Positions 23,582-30,782 of a DNA stretch of 64,000 nucleotides are shown here, piece after piece. The stretch spans positions 1-64,000 of the forward strand of contig NZ_CP031557.1 of assembly GCF_003403075.1 (NCBI RefSeq), given 5' to 3'. Both the position numbers and the translations under genes were made by a program. Position 1 is the first letter of the stretch, and the number at the start of each line of letters is the position of its first letter. Below the pieces are notes generated by a model. The model was given only the letters and a program-made list of their open reading frames with translations. It was not told where the DNA came from and did not search any database. This stretch comes from Flavobacterium psychrotrophum (GTDB lineage Bacteria > Bacteroidota > Bacteroidia > Flavobacteriales > Flavobacteriaceae).

Positions 23582-24622
23582 ATGATACAAAAGAAACTTA
23601 AAAAACCGCATTGGCAGATAAATTTTAAAGATTTACCAACAATTCCTCTAGCCAAAAGATGGCTAAAAGATAATTCTGGTACTCAAGAACATATAATTAC
23701 ACGGAAAATGTTCGAAGGAAAGCCAATCACGGATAATGAAAAAAACATTCTTCGAGAACTTAAGTTTTTTTATGCGATGTTATATCACGAACTTGAATCG
23801 TTCGAATATCAAAAATTAACTCGTGAAGAACTGCTCGATTTTAAAAATTATATTAGTTACGCGTTTAATTATATTCCATATTTGCTAAATAAAACAGAAG
23901 TAATTCAACTATACAGAGTCAGTAAAAATCGTAATGGTGATAATATAACTAAGACAAAGTATCTCACCTATCCCCCAGAACATCTTGTACGAAAAATGGA
24001 TAAGTATAATAGGGCAAACACACCTAACACCACAGTATTTTACGGGAGTGAGTCTATAGACACTGCAATTAATGAACTAAAACCAGAGGTTGGGGAAATA
24101 ATTACTATTAGCATTTGGAAACCCATTCATGAAAAGTATATACTAAATGCTTTCCACGTATCACATACAGAAAAGGGATACGGGAAAAACAGCATTTCAA
24201 CTTATGCATTAAATTTTTTTGAAAAATATAAGGAATCCTGGCAAACAGAATTAATCGATTTTATTGAACCATACTTTCATTTATTAGGGAGAGAATATGA
24301 AAAGAAAATTTCACATCATCTTGAATATGTAGTGAGCGCAATTTTTTCGGAACAAATACTCCAAAAACCACTAACTCCTAAACATATGGATTTACATTGC
24401 ATTATATATCCTAGCGTAGGAAATGAATATTTGACTAGCAACTTAGCAATAAGAAAAGATATATTCAGAAATAATTTTGAGCTGTTTAAGGCCATAGAAT
24501 TAGAAATTACAGAGACTCATTACGATAATATTAATAAGGACTTTAGCAATAAGATAAATGTTGTTAACTATAAGAACTATAAAGAGACTTCAACCTTTTC
24601 AGGCGGCAATATCATATGGTAA
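23582..24622 (+). CDS. RES-domain-like protein (putative NAD+-degrading toxin)
   Basis: 346 residues. The signature residues of RES domains can be placed: Arg112 in QLYRVSKN, FYGS (153-156) followed by DTAINEL with Glu165, and Ser278 in IIYPSVGNEYLTSNLAI. RES toxins degrade NAD+ and are usually paired with an Xre-type antitoxin; here no such gene is adjacent. The N-terminal 100 residues are helical and not assigned. It starts 24 bases after the palindrome. The RES call rests on motif spacing; the enzymatic role is inferred. Confidence 0.6.
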   Translation: MIQKKLKKPHWQINFKDLPTIPLAKRWLKDNSGTQEHIITRKMFEGKPITDNEKNILRELKFFYAMLYHELESFEYQKLTREELLDFKNYISYAFNYIPYLLNKTEVIQLYRVSKNRNGDNITKTKYLTYPPEHLVRKMDKYNRANTPNTTVFYGSESIDTAINELKPEVGEIITISIWKPIHEKYILNAFHVSHTEKGYGKNSISTYALNFFEKYKESWQTELIDFIEPYFHLLGREYEKKISHHLEYVVSAIFSEQILQKPLTPKHMDLHCIIYPSVGNEYLTSNLAIRKDIFRNNFELFKAIELEITETHYDNINKDFSNKINVVNYKNYKETSTFSGGNIIW

Positions 24623-24771
24623 CTAAATGAATTACTCACTTATGTTTAAAAATGTCTACCTTTGCCACTTGAAACAACTGCGGCAGCATTCAAATATTGA
24701 CATTTTGAGACATTACTAAGAGACACGGAAGGGCTCTCTTAAGTCTACGATATTATAAAAATCGGTTAGAA

Positions 24772-24805
24772 ACTGGTTCGATAATTGAGTGCTTCCCGCT
24801 ACTAA
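24772..24805 (+). other. attR: partial duplicate of the tRNA-fMet 3' end
   Basis: ACTGGTTCGA (24772-24781) and CCCGCTACTAA (24795-24805) match the tRNA T-arm and 3' end, with 13 bases between them in place of 8. The pieces cannot fold as a T-arm. The region 24623-24771 to its left holds no gene; it is element DNA. Confidence 0.65.
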
Positions 24806-24806
24806 A

Positions 24807-24846
24807 GAAACCGAAATACCCGTAAATACTGGGTTTTTCGGTTTTC
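24807..24846 (+). terminator. Displaced chromosomal terminator of the tRNA
   Basis: GAAACCGAAA-ACCC pairs with GGGT-TTTTCGGTTTTC, followed by T's, directly after the repeat of the tRNA end. Its place shows that it ended the tRNA transcript before the island integrated. Confidence 0.65.
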
Positions 24847-24935
24847 TTATTTAAATACCGTGTCAGATTTGTGTCAAACCTTTGCAGCTTAAAAAAAGGA
24901 TTACTACCAAAAGTTTTGGGATTTACATTTTAAGC

Positions 24936-25143
24936 ATGCAAATTAGTAAGCCTAAAAAGGAAAGAATCTACATTTCTTACACCTCTGAACTCACTTCAGA
25001 AGCTTTGGATCTTCGTTGAAGGATTCTGCCGAAGCATTAGTGCTCCTGTTGTTAAAATTTTGGATCAATCCCAGAAATTGAGCCATTTAAATTTTATAGC
25101 TTCGGAGAAGCAAATTATCCCAATTACATATAGTTCTCTATAA
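24936..25143 (+). pseudogene. Frameshifted remnant of an unknown gene
   Basis: ATG at 24936 gives MQISKPKKERIYISYTSELT and stops after 27 codons. The following frame continues as KILDQSQKLSHLNFIASEK, then QIIPITYSSL. The first part resembles the opening strand of TIR-like domains (IYISYTSE) but is too short for a call. It lies in the 24847-25161 flank beside the island. The rest of the flank shows nothing else. Confidence 0.3.
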
Positions 25144-25161
25144 AAGCATCTATAATCAATT

Positions 25162-27186
25162 CTACTCTACTACATACGATCCCTTTTCGCCTGTAGCGTG
25201 AAAAGGGATTTTTTGTTTTACGCAAGTTGCTTCCCAACGGGTAATGTAGGTTTTATAATTGGTAGCGTCGGCTACTACGGTTTTAGGGTGTAAGAAGTGC
25301 AGGGTGCGGTCAAAATTTATTTTAGGTGATTGCGTAAGTAAAAGGATATCCGGCCTGCTGAGGCTGTCGTATACGCCTGTACTGTCAATGATAAGTATCT
25401 TTTTATTGTGGTGCCATGCCAGGTTGGTTAATGGGAGGACATTTAATTTTGGGTTAAAGTTTCCTTTGGCGTATGCCAGTATGTTCCGGTTTTGCAGGGC
25501 AAGGCTGTCATTGCCTTTTATGATAACGCTGTCGCCATGTTTTTGCGCCAGCAATGTGTAATCGTAATTATGGAATACCACAAGCTCATTATGGTTTTTG
25601 ATGGTGTAAGCTGTGCCGATGTATGCTAGCTGAAATATCAGTACCGCAACAAGTGCCGCTGCTGCCCTGCGGTAGGTTTGCTTATAAATATATAAGACTG
25701 CAAGTATAATAACAGTATAAAGGCAGAGATTGAGTAGTAATGTAAAAGGGATGTTTTTAATAACCAGGCTTTCAAAAGAAGCGATCCATTTTATAAAGCC
25801 ATTCATAATGATAATGCAAAATTCCAGTAGTTTGCCAACCCATATTGCCAGTGTCGGGAAAATAAAATTCAGTATAAGTGTTATGATACCTAGTACAAGG
25901 ACCGCATTAGAAAGTGGTATTACTACAATATTAGCAAGTAAAAACAGCAGGGGGAACTGATTAAAATAATACAGACTAAGTGGTAGTACGGCAAGCTGTG
26001 CTGCAAGTGATACGGCTACAAGATCTTGCGTCATGGCAATGAGGCGGTATTTGCTGCGTGGCCATTTTTTGTAAATGGGCTGTAGCCACACAATGCCCAG
26101 TACTGCCAGGTAGCTTAGCTGAAAACCGGCATCAAATAAAAAGGCGGGTTTTACCAATAACAGTACCAGTGCCGATACTGCAAGCGAGTTGTAAATGCTT
26201 ACCCTGCGGCGCATAGCTTCGCCCACCATAAGGAAACTGAACATTACTACTGAGCGCACCACCGAAGCTGATAGCCCCGTAAGGAATGCGAAAAGCCACA
26301 TTAATGCAAGGATAGTGACAAAGTGGACAACGATCCCTGATTTTCTGAGTCTTTTAAGCGGAGCCAAAAGCCAGTTGAGCATGGCAAACAGTAAGGTGAA
26401 ATGCAGTCCTGATATGGCGAGTATATGTATTACACCGGCATTAGTATAATCAGTATTAGTTTCGGTATCCATATCCTGCCGCTGCCCAAAGAGCAGGGCG
26501 TTGATGAGGTTTTGGGTAGCAGGGGAGAAGTGCTGTATACTAAAACTACTAATGAGTGTTTTGCGAAGGTGGTTAATGTGGTAGTTAAAACCTTTATCCT
26601 TCCCGGATGCCAAATAATTATCCTTCAGTTTAATTTGATGGAAAATGTTTTGCTTTTCCATATAAGCGGCGTAATCAAACTGGTATGGGTTAAGGGCGGG
26701 GGTGATGGGTCTAAGAGTTCCGGTTACAAATATAACGTCTCCGGGGTGCAGTGGTTTATTCAGGCTGTCTTTAGGTACAGTAACAAGTAATTTTCCGGTG
26801 GCGAGTTGCTTTTCGATGCCGGTTATGTCAAGAAAATATTTTTCGCTGTAGTCGTTTGGTTTTAGCCTTTCGCTAATTACTCCGCGGAGTACCTGTGCGG
26901 CGTTATCTTCTAAGAAATGACTGTAATGCTTTGGGTTATTTGGTGCATAGTAAAGCGACTGTGCTGCCAAACCCAGTATAAAAGCCATTAGTGCAAGCGA
27001 TGCCGCAAAATAAGGTTTTTGGATTATGGTTCTGCGGGAAAAGTAATAGGTTATTGCTGTAAAAATGCAGCAGACTATTAGTAAATAGGGAACAATACCA
27101 TAGAGCCATAATACATGAAAGCCGGTAAAAATACCGGCTGACATAAATATTGTTAAAGGGATAATGGGGTATTTTACTACCTTCAT
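25162..27186 (-). CDS. comEC: ComEC/Rec2-family competence protein
   Basis: 674 residues. Two or three membrane helices at the N-terminus are followed by a DUF4131-like OB region (GVISERLKPNDYSEKYFLDI, VTGTLRPITPALNPYQFDYA). The Competence core (about 225-490) has AGVIHILAISGLHFTLLFAM and RSVVMFSFLMVGEAMRR, with ten or so helices. The metallo-beta-lactamase domain found in many ComEC proteins seems absent; only a short C-terminal beta-rich part (about 530-674) is present, as often in Bacteroidota. Expected to form the inner-membrane channel for DNA uptake. Confidence 0.9.
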   Translation of the reverse strand: MKVVKYPIIPLTIFMSAGIFTGFHVLWLYGIVPYLLIVCCIFTAITYYFSRRTIIQKPYFAASLALMAFILGLAAQSLYYAPNNPKHYSHFLEDNAAQVLRGVISERLKPNDYSEKYFLDITGIEKQLATGKLLVTVPKDSLNKPLHPGDVIFVTGTLRPITPALNPYQFDYAAYMEKQNIFHQIKLKDNYLASGKDKGFNYHINHLRKTLISSFSIQHFSPATQNLINALLFGQRQDMDTETNTDYTNAGVIHILAISGLHFTLLFAMLNWLLAPLKRLRKSGIVVHFVTILALMWLFAFLTGLSASVVRSVVMFSFLMVGEAMRRRVSIYNSLAVSALVLLLVKPAFLFDAGFQLSYLAVLGIVWLQPIYKKWPRSKYRLIAMTQDLVAVSLAAQLAVLPLSLYYFNQFPLLFLLANIVVIPLSNAVLVLGIITLILNFIFPTLAIWVGKLLEFCIIIMNGFIKWIASFESLVIKNIPFTLLLNLCLYTVIILAVLYIYKQTYRRAAAALVAVLIFQLAYIGTAYTIKNHNELVVFHNYDYTLLAQKHGDSVIIKGNDSLALQNRNILAYAKGNFNPKLNVLPLTNLAWHHNKKILIIDSTGVYDSLSRPDILLLTQSPKINFDRTLHFLHPKTVVADATNYKTYITRWEATCVKQKIPFHATGEKGSYVVE

Positions 27187-27207
27187 GTTCCTTGGGTGGT
27201 TGTTGTT

Positions 27208-27924
27208 TTATAGGGCAGGTGCAGGCTCGTCTTCTATAACCCTGTTGGCCTGTATAAAGGTGCGGCTGTGGTAGGCCTCGTTCATAGACGATACCATTAC
27301 GCCATGGCTTGTAGAGCTGTGTATGAATTTAACCTCGCCATCTGCGGTAACTTCTGTTACAAGACCTACGTGGTTAATACCCCTGTGGCGGCGGTTATTG
27401 TCAAAAAACAACAGGTCGCCCGGTTTAGCATCTTCAAGTTTTATTTCGTGGCCTGCGCCTACTGCCATAGAAGCAGAGCTGCGGGGCAATGTAATATCAA
27501 ATATCTGAAAAGTAGCATACACCATACCAGAGCAGTCCATGCCGGCAGTTGTAGTGCCACCCCCACGGTAACGCACGCCTTCAAACTGCATGGCGTTGTT
27601 TACTATTTGGCGGGCAAGATAGTTTTCGGTAGGTTCGGCTACAAAATCAGCTTCTGCAGGCTCATCTATTACAACTATTTTCTTCTTTTTCTTTTTAGGA
27701 TTGTCGGCAGGCTTGTTTGGGCCTCCTTTTGTTTTTTCCGGCGCAGGAGCATTGTAAGCCACCACGTCGTCATCTAAGAAAACAACCTTCTCAGTAGCAA
27801 GTGCTACGTCGTTTCCTGAAGCATATTTTTGCGCGTCATCCTTAGATGTTACACTTTGCGCCATGGCGCCCATTGATGTGAGTAGTAAGAGTAAGGTGAA
27901 CGGTAAAAATTGTAATTGCTTCAA
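27208..27924 (-). CDS. NlpC/P60 (C40) family peptidoglycan endopeptidase
   Basis: 238 residues with a signal peptide (1-22, ending GAMAQ). A Pro/Lys-rich linker (KPADNPKKKKKK) leads to the catalytic domain: Cys131 in GMDCSGMVYATF, His185 in NHVGLVTEV and a third polar residue in IHSSTSHG. The family cleaves gamma-D-Glu-diamino acid bonds in stem peptides. It lies 21 bases upstream of comEC on the same strand and may be co-transcribed. Confidence 0.9.
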   Translation of the reverse strand: MKQLQFLPFTLLLLLTSMGAMAQSVTSKDDAQKYASGNDVALATEKVVFLDDDVVAYNAPAPEKTKGGPNKPADNPKKKKKKIVVIDEPAEADFVAEPTENYLARQIVNNAMQFEGVRYRGGGTTTAGMDCSGMVYATFQIFDITLPRSSASMAVGAGHEIKLEDAKPGDLLFFDNNRRHRGINHVGLVTEVTADGEVKFIHSSTSHGVMVSSMNEAYHSRTFIQANRVIEDEPAPAL

Positions 27925-27989
27925 AATCTTTTATTTTATCAAATTCGATTCGTGTTTTTACAAATATAACGACTTAGATTAATAAAAAT

Positions 27990-29111
27990 TTAGTAGTGGC
28001 TGTTAAAGTTTTTAACAATCAGGTTTGCGGTATTAAAACTCGCACCTGCCCCGCCCAGTCTTTTTTCCAGTTCATCGTACTGTTTAAGCAGGTTTGCGCG
28101 GTGTTGGGGATCAAGTATTTTTTTTAATTCTGTGTGGATATTTTTTGTGTTAAAATCACTTTGAATGAGCTCTTTTACCACTTCTTTGTCCATAATAAGG
28201 TTTACCAAAGAGATGAATTTGAGCGTAATTATGCGTTTTGCGATCTGGTAGCTTATCCATCCGCCTTTATAACATACTACTTCCGGAACCTTAAAAAGTG
28301 CTGTTTCAAGCGTTGCAGTGCCCGATGTTACCAGGGCAGCATGTGCTATACTAAGCAGGTCATATGTTTTATTACTTATAAAGTGTACGCTGTCATTAGT
28401 GAGGAATGGTTCGTAAAAATCATATTCCTGGCTGGGTGCACCGGCAATTACAAACTGGTAATCCGGAAAATCATTGACAACCGATAACATGCCGCTAAGC
28501 ATTTTAGAAATTTCCTGCTTTCGGCTGCCGGGCAGCAGTGCTATCACCGGGCGGCTGTCCAGATTGTGCTCTTTGCGAAAAGCGGCTTCGTTTGTAGGGG
28601 TACGGTTATGTATGGCATCAATAAGCGGATGACCTACAAATTCTACGGCAAAGCTGTGCTTGTCTTCATAAAAATCTTTTTCGAACGGCAGAATGATGTA
28701 CATCTTATCTACATCACGCTTAATTGCTTTGATACGGCTTTCTTTCCATGCCCATATTTGCGGCGATATATAGTAGTGTGTAGGTATGCCTTGTTGTTTT
28801 GCCCACTGGGCAATGCGCATGTTAAAGCCCGGGTAATCTATAAAGATTATAGCATCGGGTTTAAAAGCTGTTATATCCTCCTTGCAGAGTTTTATATTAT
28901 TAAAAATGGTTTTCAGGTTGGCTACTACTTCAGCAAAGCCCATAAAAGCAAGGTCGCGGTAGTGCTTTACCAGTGTGCCGCCTACAGCCTGCATAAGGTC
29001 GCCGCCCCAAAATCGTATTTCAGCATTTGGGTCCGCCTTATAAAGTTCCTTCATTAGGTTGGCACCGTGCAGGTCGCCGCTGGCTTCGCCTGCTATAATA
29101 TAATATTTCAT
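27990..29111 (-). CDS. lpxB: Lipid-A-disaccharide synthase
   Basis: 373 residues from the ATG at 29111 (MKYYIIAGEASGDLHGANL); the longer frame from 29213 reads a terminator and is rejected. It joins UDP-diacylglucosamine and lipid X at the inner membrane. GT19 family motifs: AGEASGDLHG, FWGGDLMQAVGG, FIDYPGFNMR, ISPQIWAWKESR, FVGHPLID, LLPGSRKQEI and ALVTSGTATLETAL. Neighbour surE upstream is separated by a lipoprotein gene with its own terminator. Confidence 0.95.
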   Translation of the reverse strand: MKYYIIAGEASGDLHGANLMKELYKADPNAEIRFWGGDLMQAVGGTLVKHYRDLAFMGFAEVVANLKTIFNNIKLCKEDITAFKPDAIIFIDYPGFNMRIAQWAKQQGIPTHYYISPQIWAWKESRIKAIKRDVDKMYIILPFEKDFYEDKHSFAVEFVGHPLIDAIHNRTPTNEAAFRKEHNLDSRPVIALLPGSRKQEISKMLSGMLSVVNDFPDYQFVIAGAPSQEYDFYEPFLTNDSVHFISNKTYDLLSIAHAALVTSGTATLETALFKVPEVVCYKGGWISYQIAKRIITLKFISLVNLIMDKEVVKELIQSDFNTKNIHTELKKILDPQHRANLLKQYDELEKRLGGAGASFNTANLIVKNFNSHY

Positions 29112-29177
29112 GAAAAAGATATATAAGGCAAATGTACAGATTTTATTTTTTGTCGTGATTTTTGGGTGAAAACCAAA

Positions 29178-29200
29178 AAGCCCTGCGCGAGGCAGGGCTT
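29178..29200 (-). terminator. Intrinsic terminator after the lipocalin-like gene
   Basis: AAGCCCTGC-GCGAG-GCAGGGCTT with a U tract on the minus strand, 22 bases past the stop codon. Confidence 0.85.
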
Positions 29201-29221
29201 TAGTTTTATGCAATAAGGTAA

Positions 29222-29665
29222 TTACTTTTTAAAAGTAATTGTAGTACTGTCTTGTGTAAGGCTTAGGGTATTGCCCGTTTTTGTAAAAGTTGCTGCTTTA
29301 CCATCAAAAGTAAGTTTTACTTTATCAGCAGTTACGGTATAAGCACTAGTGGTAGTTTCAGCGGCGCTGCACTTTGCGGTACTTTTTCCGGAAGCATCTT
29401 TCGTAATTTCAATGTCCTGCATCTTAACAGTTGCCGGTTTTGTAGCATCAGCAAGAAATGTAATGCTCGACTGGTCCATGCAGCCCGACTCTTTTACAAG
29501 GTCGTTTGTTTTTTTGCCATCTCCATTAAGGTCAATAGCTTCAGGTACAATAATAGATGAAAGCTTCCATGTGCCTTCAAGTTTTGTGTCTGCTGTTTTG
29601 TTGTCGTCATCACTGCAAGATGCAATTGCAAAAGCCACAAGGGCTGTAAAAAGAACTTTTTTCAT
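29222..29665 (-). CDS. Lipocalin-like domain lipoprotein
   Basis: 147 residues. A lipoprotein signal ends at Cys17 (FAIASCSDDD). The mature part has the lipocalin-like opening LEGTWKLSSIIVPEAIDLNG, a Cys in KESGCMDQSSITF, and regular beta strands to KLTFDGKAATFTKTG. The family is common in Bacteroidota and of unknown ligand. It has its own terminator; the gap of 200 bases upstream holds no gene. Confidence 0.8.
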   Translation of the reverse strand: MKKVLFTALVAFAIASCSDDDNKTADTKLEGTWKLSSIIVPEAIDLNGDGKKTNDLVKESGCMDQSSITFLADATKPATVKMQDIEITKDASGKSTAKCSAAETTTSAYTVTADKVKLTFDGKAATFTKTGNTLSLTQDSTTITFKK

Positions 29666-29866
29666 AGCGTGTTCTTAAAAATTGTTTTTATGTTATTTGT
29701 ATATTTCCCTTTCGGGATATTCTGACATAAGGATGCCCTAATGCCCGTGGGTTGCGTTACAAATACACACAAAAATGTAAGAAATGCCATATTTTTTATG
29801 CTTCAAAAAGAGGCTAAGTTGAGGTTCAGGATACTGGGTTTTGTTTCAGGGTTAGATTTTTTACAA

Positions 29867-30649
29867 TTATTTTTCATTCATTCCCCAACTGTTCAACGTT
29901 TGTATAGCATGGTGCGCAGTAAGGTCAAACTGTACCGGTACAACAGATACATATCCTTCGGCCAGTGCCCATTCATCGGTATCTTCGCCCTTATCGAGGT
30001 TTACAAACTTGCCGCTTAGCCAGTAATATTCTTTACCCATTGGGTTGGTGCGCTTGTCAAACTTTTCAGTCCACATGGCTTTTGCCTGGCGGCACACTTT
30101 TATTCCCTTAATTTCTTTTTCTGATAGTTTAGGAAAGTTAACATTCAGTATTACGCCTTCGGGCAGGCCGTTTTCTAAAACCTGCTCTGCTATTTGTTTT
30201 ACAAAAGCTTTTACGGGTTCAAAATCAGCATTCCAGTTGTAGTCGAGTAACGAAAATCCTATTGCGGGAATGCCTTCTATGCCTGCTTCTACTGCCGCGC
30301 TCATAGTACCGCTGTAAATAACATTGATGGAAGAATTGCTACCGTGGTTTATACCGCTTACACATAAATCTGGCTTGCGATGGAGTATTTCGTTTACGGC
30401 AAACTTTACACAGTCTACCGGGGTGCCGCTACAGCTGTATTCCTGCTCAATTTCAGGGTCTATGTCTATCTTGTTGATGTGTAGTGTGTTGTTTATAGTA
30501 ATGGCGTGCCCGGTAGCACTCTGCGGGCTGTCCGGAGCCACTACAACTACGTCGCCCAGTTGCTTCATAACGCTTATAAGAGCGCGTATTCCGGGGGCTG
30601 TAACCCCGTCGTCATTGGTTACCAGTATCAAAGGTTTTTTCTTGGCCAT
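29867..30649 (-). CDS. surE: 5'/3'-nucleotidase SurE
   Basis: 260 residues. It removes phosphate from nucleoside monophosphates with a divalent metal. The metal site is in LVTNDDGVTAPGI (Asn12, Asp13, Asp14), and the other family blocks are VVVAPDSPQSATGHAIT, CSGTPVDCVKFAV and SGINHGSNSSINVIYSGTM. The cytoplasmic enzyme is of near-standard length. It is divergent from the tail-specific protease gene. Confidence 0.95.
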   Translation of the reverse strand: MAKKKPLILVTNDDGVTAPGIRALISVMKQLGDVVVVAPDSPQSATGHAITINNTLHINKIDIDPEIEQEYSCSGTPVDCVKFAVNEILHRKPDLCVSGINHGSNSSINVIYSGTMSAAVEAGIEGIPAIGFSLLDYNWNADFEPVKAFVKQIAEQVLENGLPEGVILNVNFPKLSEKEIKGIKVCRQAKAMWTEKFDKRTNPMGKEYYWLSGKFVNLDKGEDTDEWALAEGYVSVVPVQFDLTAHHAIQTLNSWGMNEK

Positions 30650-30782
30650 GCAATAAATTAAAATAAGAGTTGTACTTTTACGTTAGCTAAAATACACAAT
30701 TTTTATCGTGGCGTGATAAAGATGGACGGACAATGAATTTTGGCACACTTTTTACTGTGTTAACATTTATACGAAAGATTCA

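Larger units (their letters stand above)
14228..24805. mobile_element. tRNA-fMet-integrated serine-recombinase element (about 10.6 kb)
   Basis: Bounded by the tRNA 3' end and a partial repeat of it, with a large serine recombinase reading into the tRNA at the left end. Cargo includes a second serine recombinase, several micro-genes, SHOCT-domain proteins, a small HTH protein, a VirE-N-like protein, a CoiA-like nuclease, a membrane protein and a RES-like protein. There are no relaxase, coupling protein, or type IV secretion genes. It looks more AT-rich than its flanks by eye. Best described as a non-conjugative integrative island. Confidence 0.75.

Noticed and set aside
14228..24805. Integrative conjugative element
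   Set aside because: No relaxase, coupling ATPase or tra genes are visible in the island.
27990..29213. Longer start for lpxB
   Set aside because: The extension is read across a terminator hairpin and has no similarity to LpxB N-termini.
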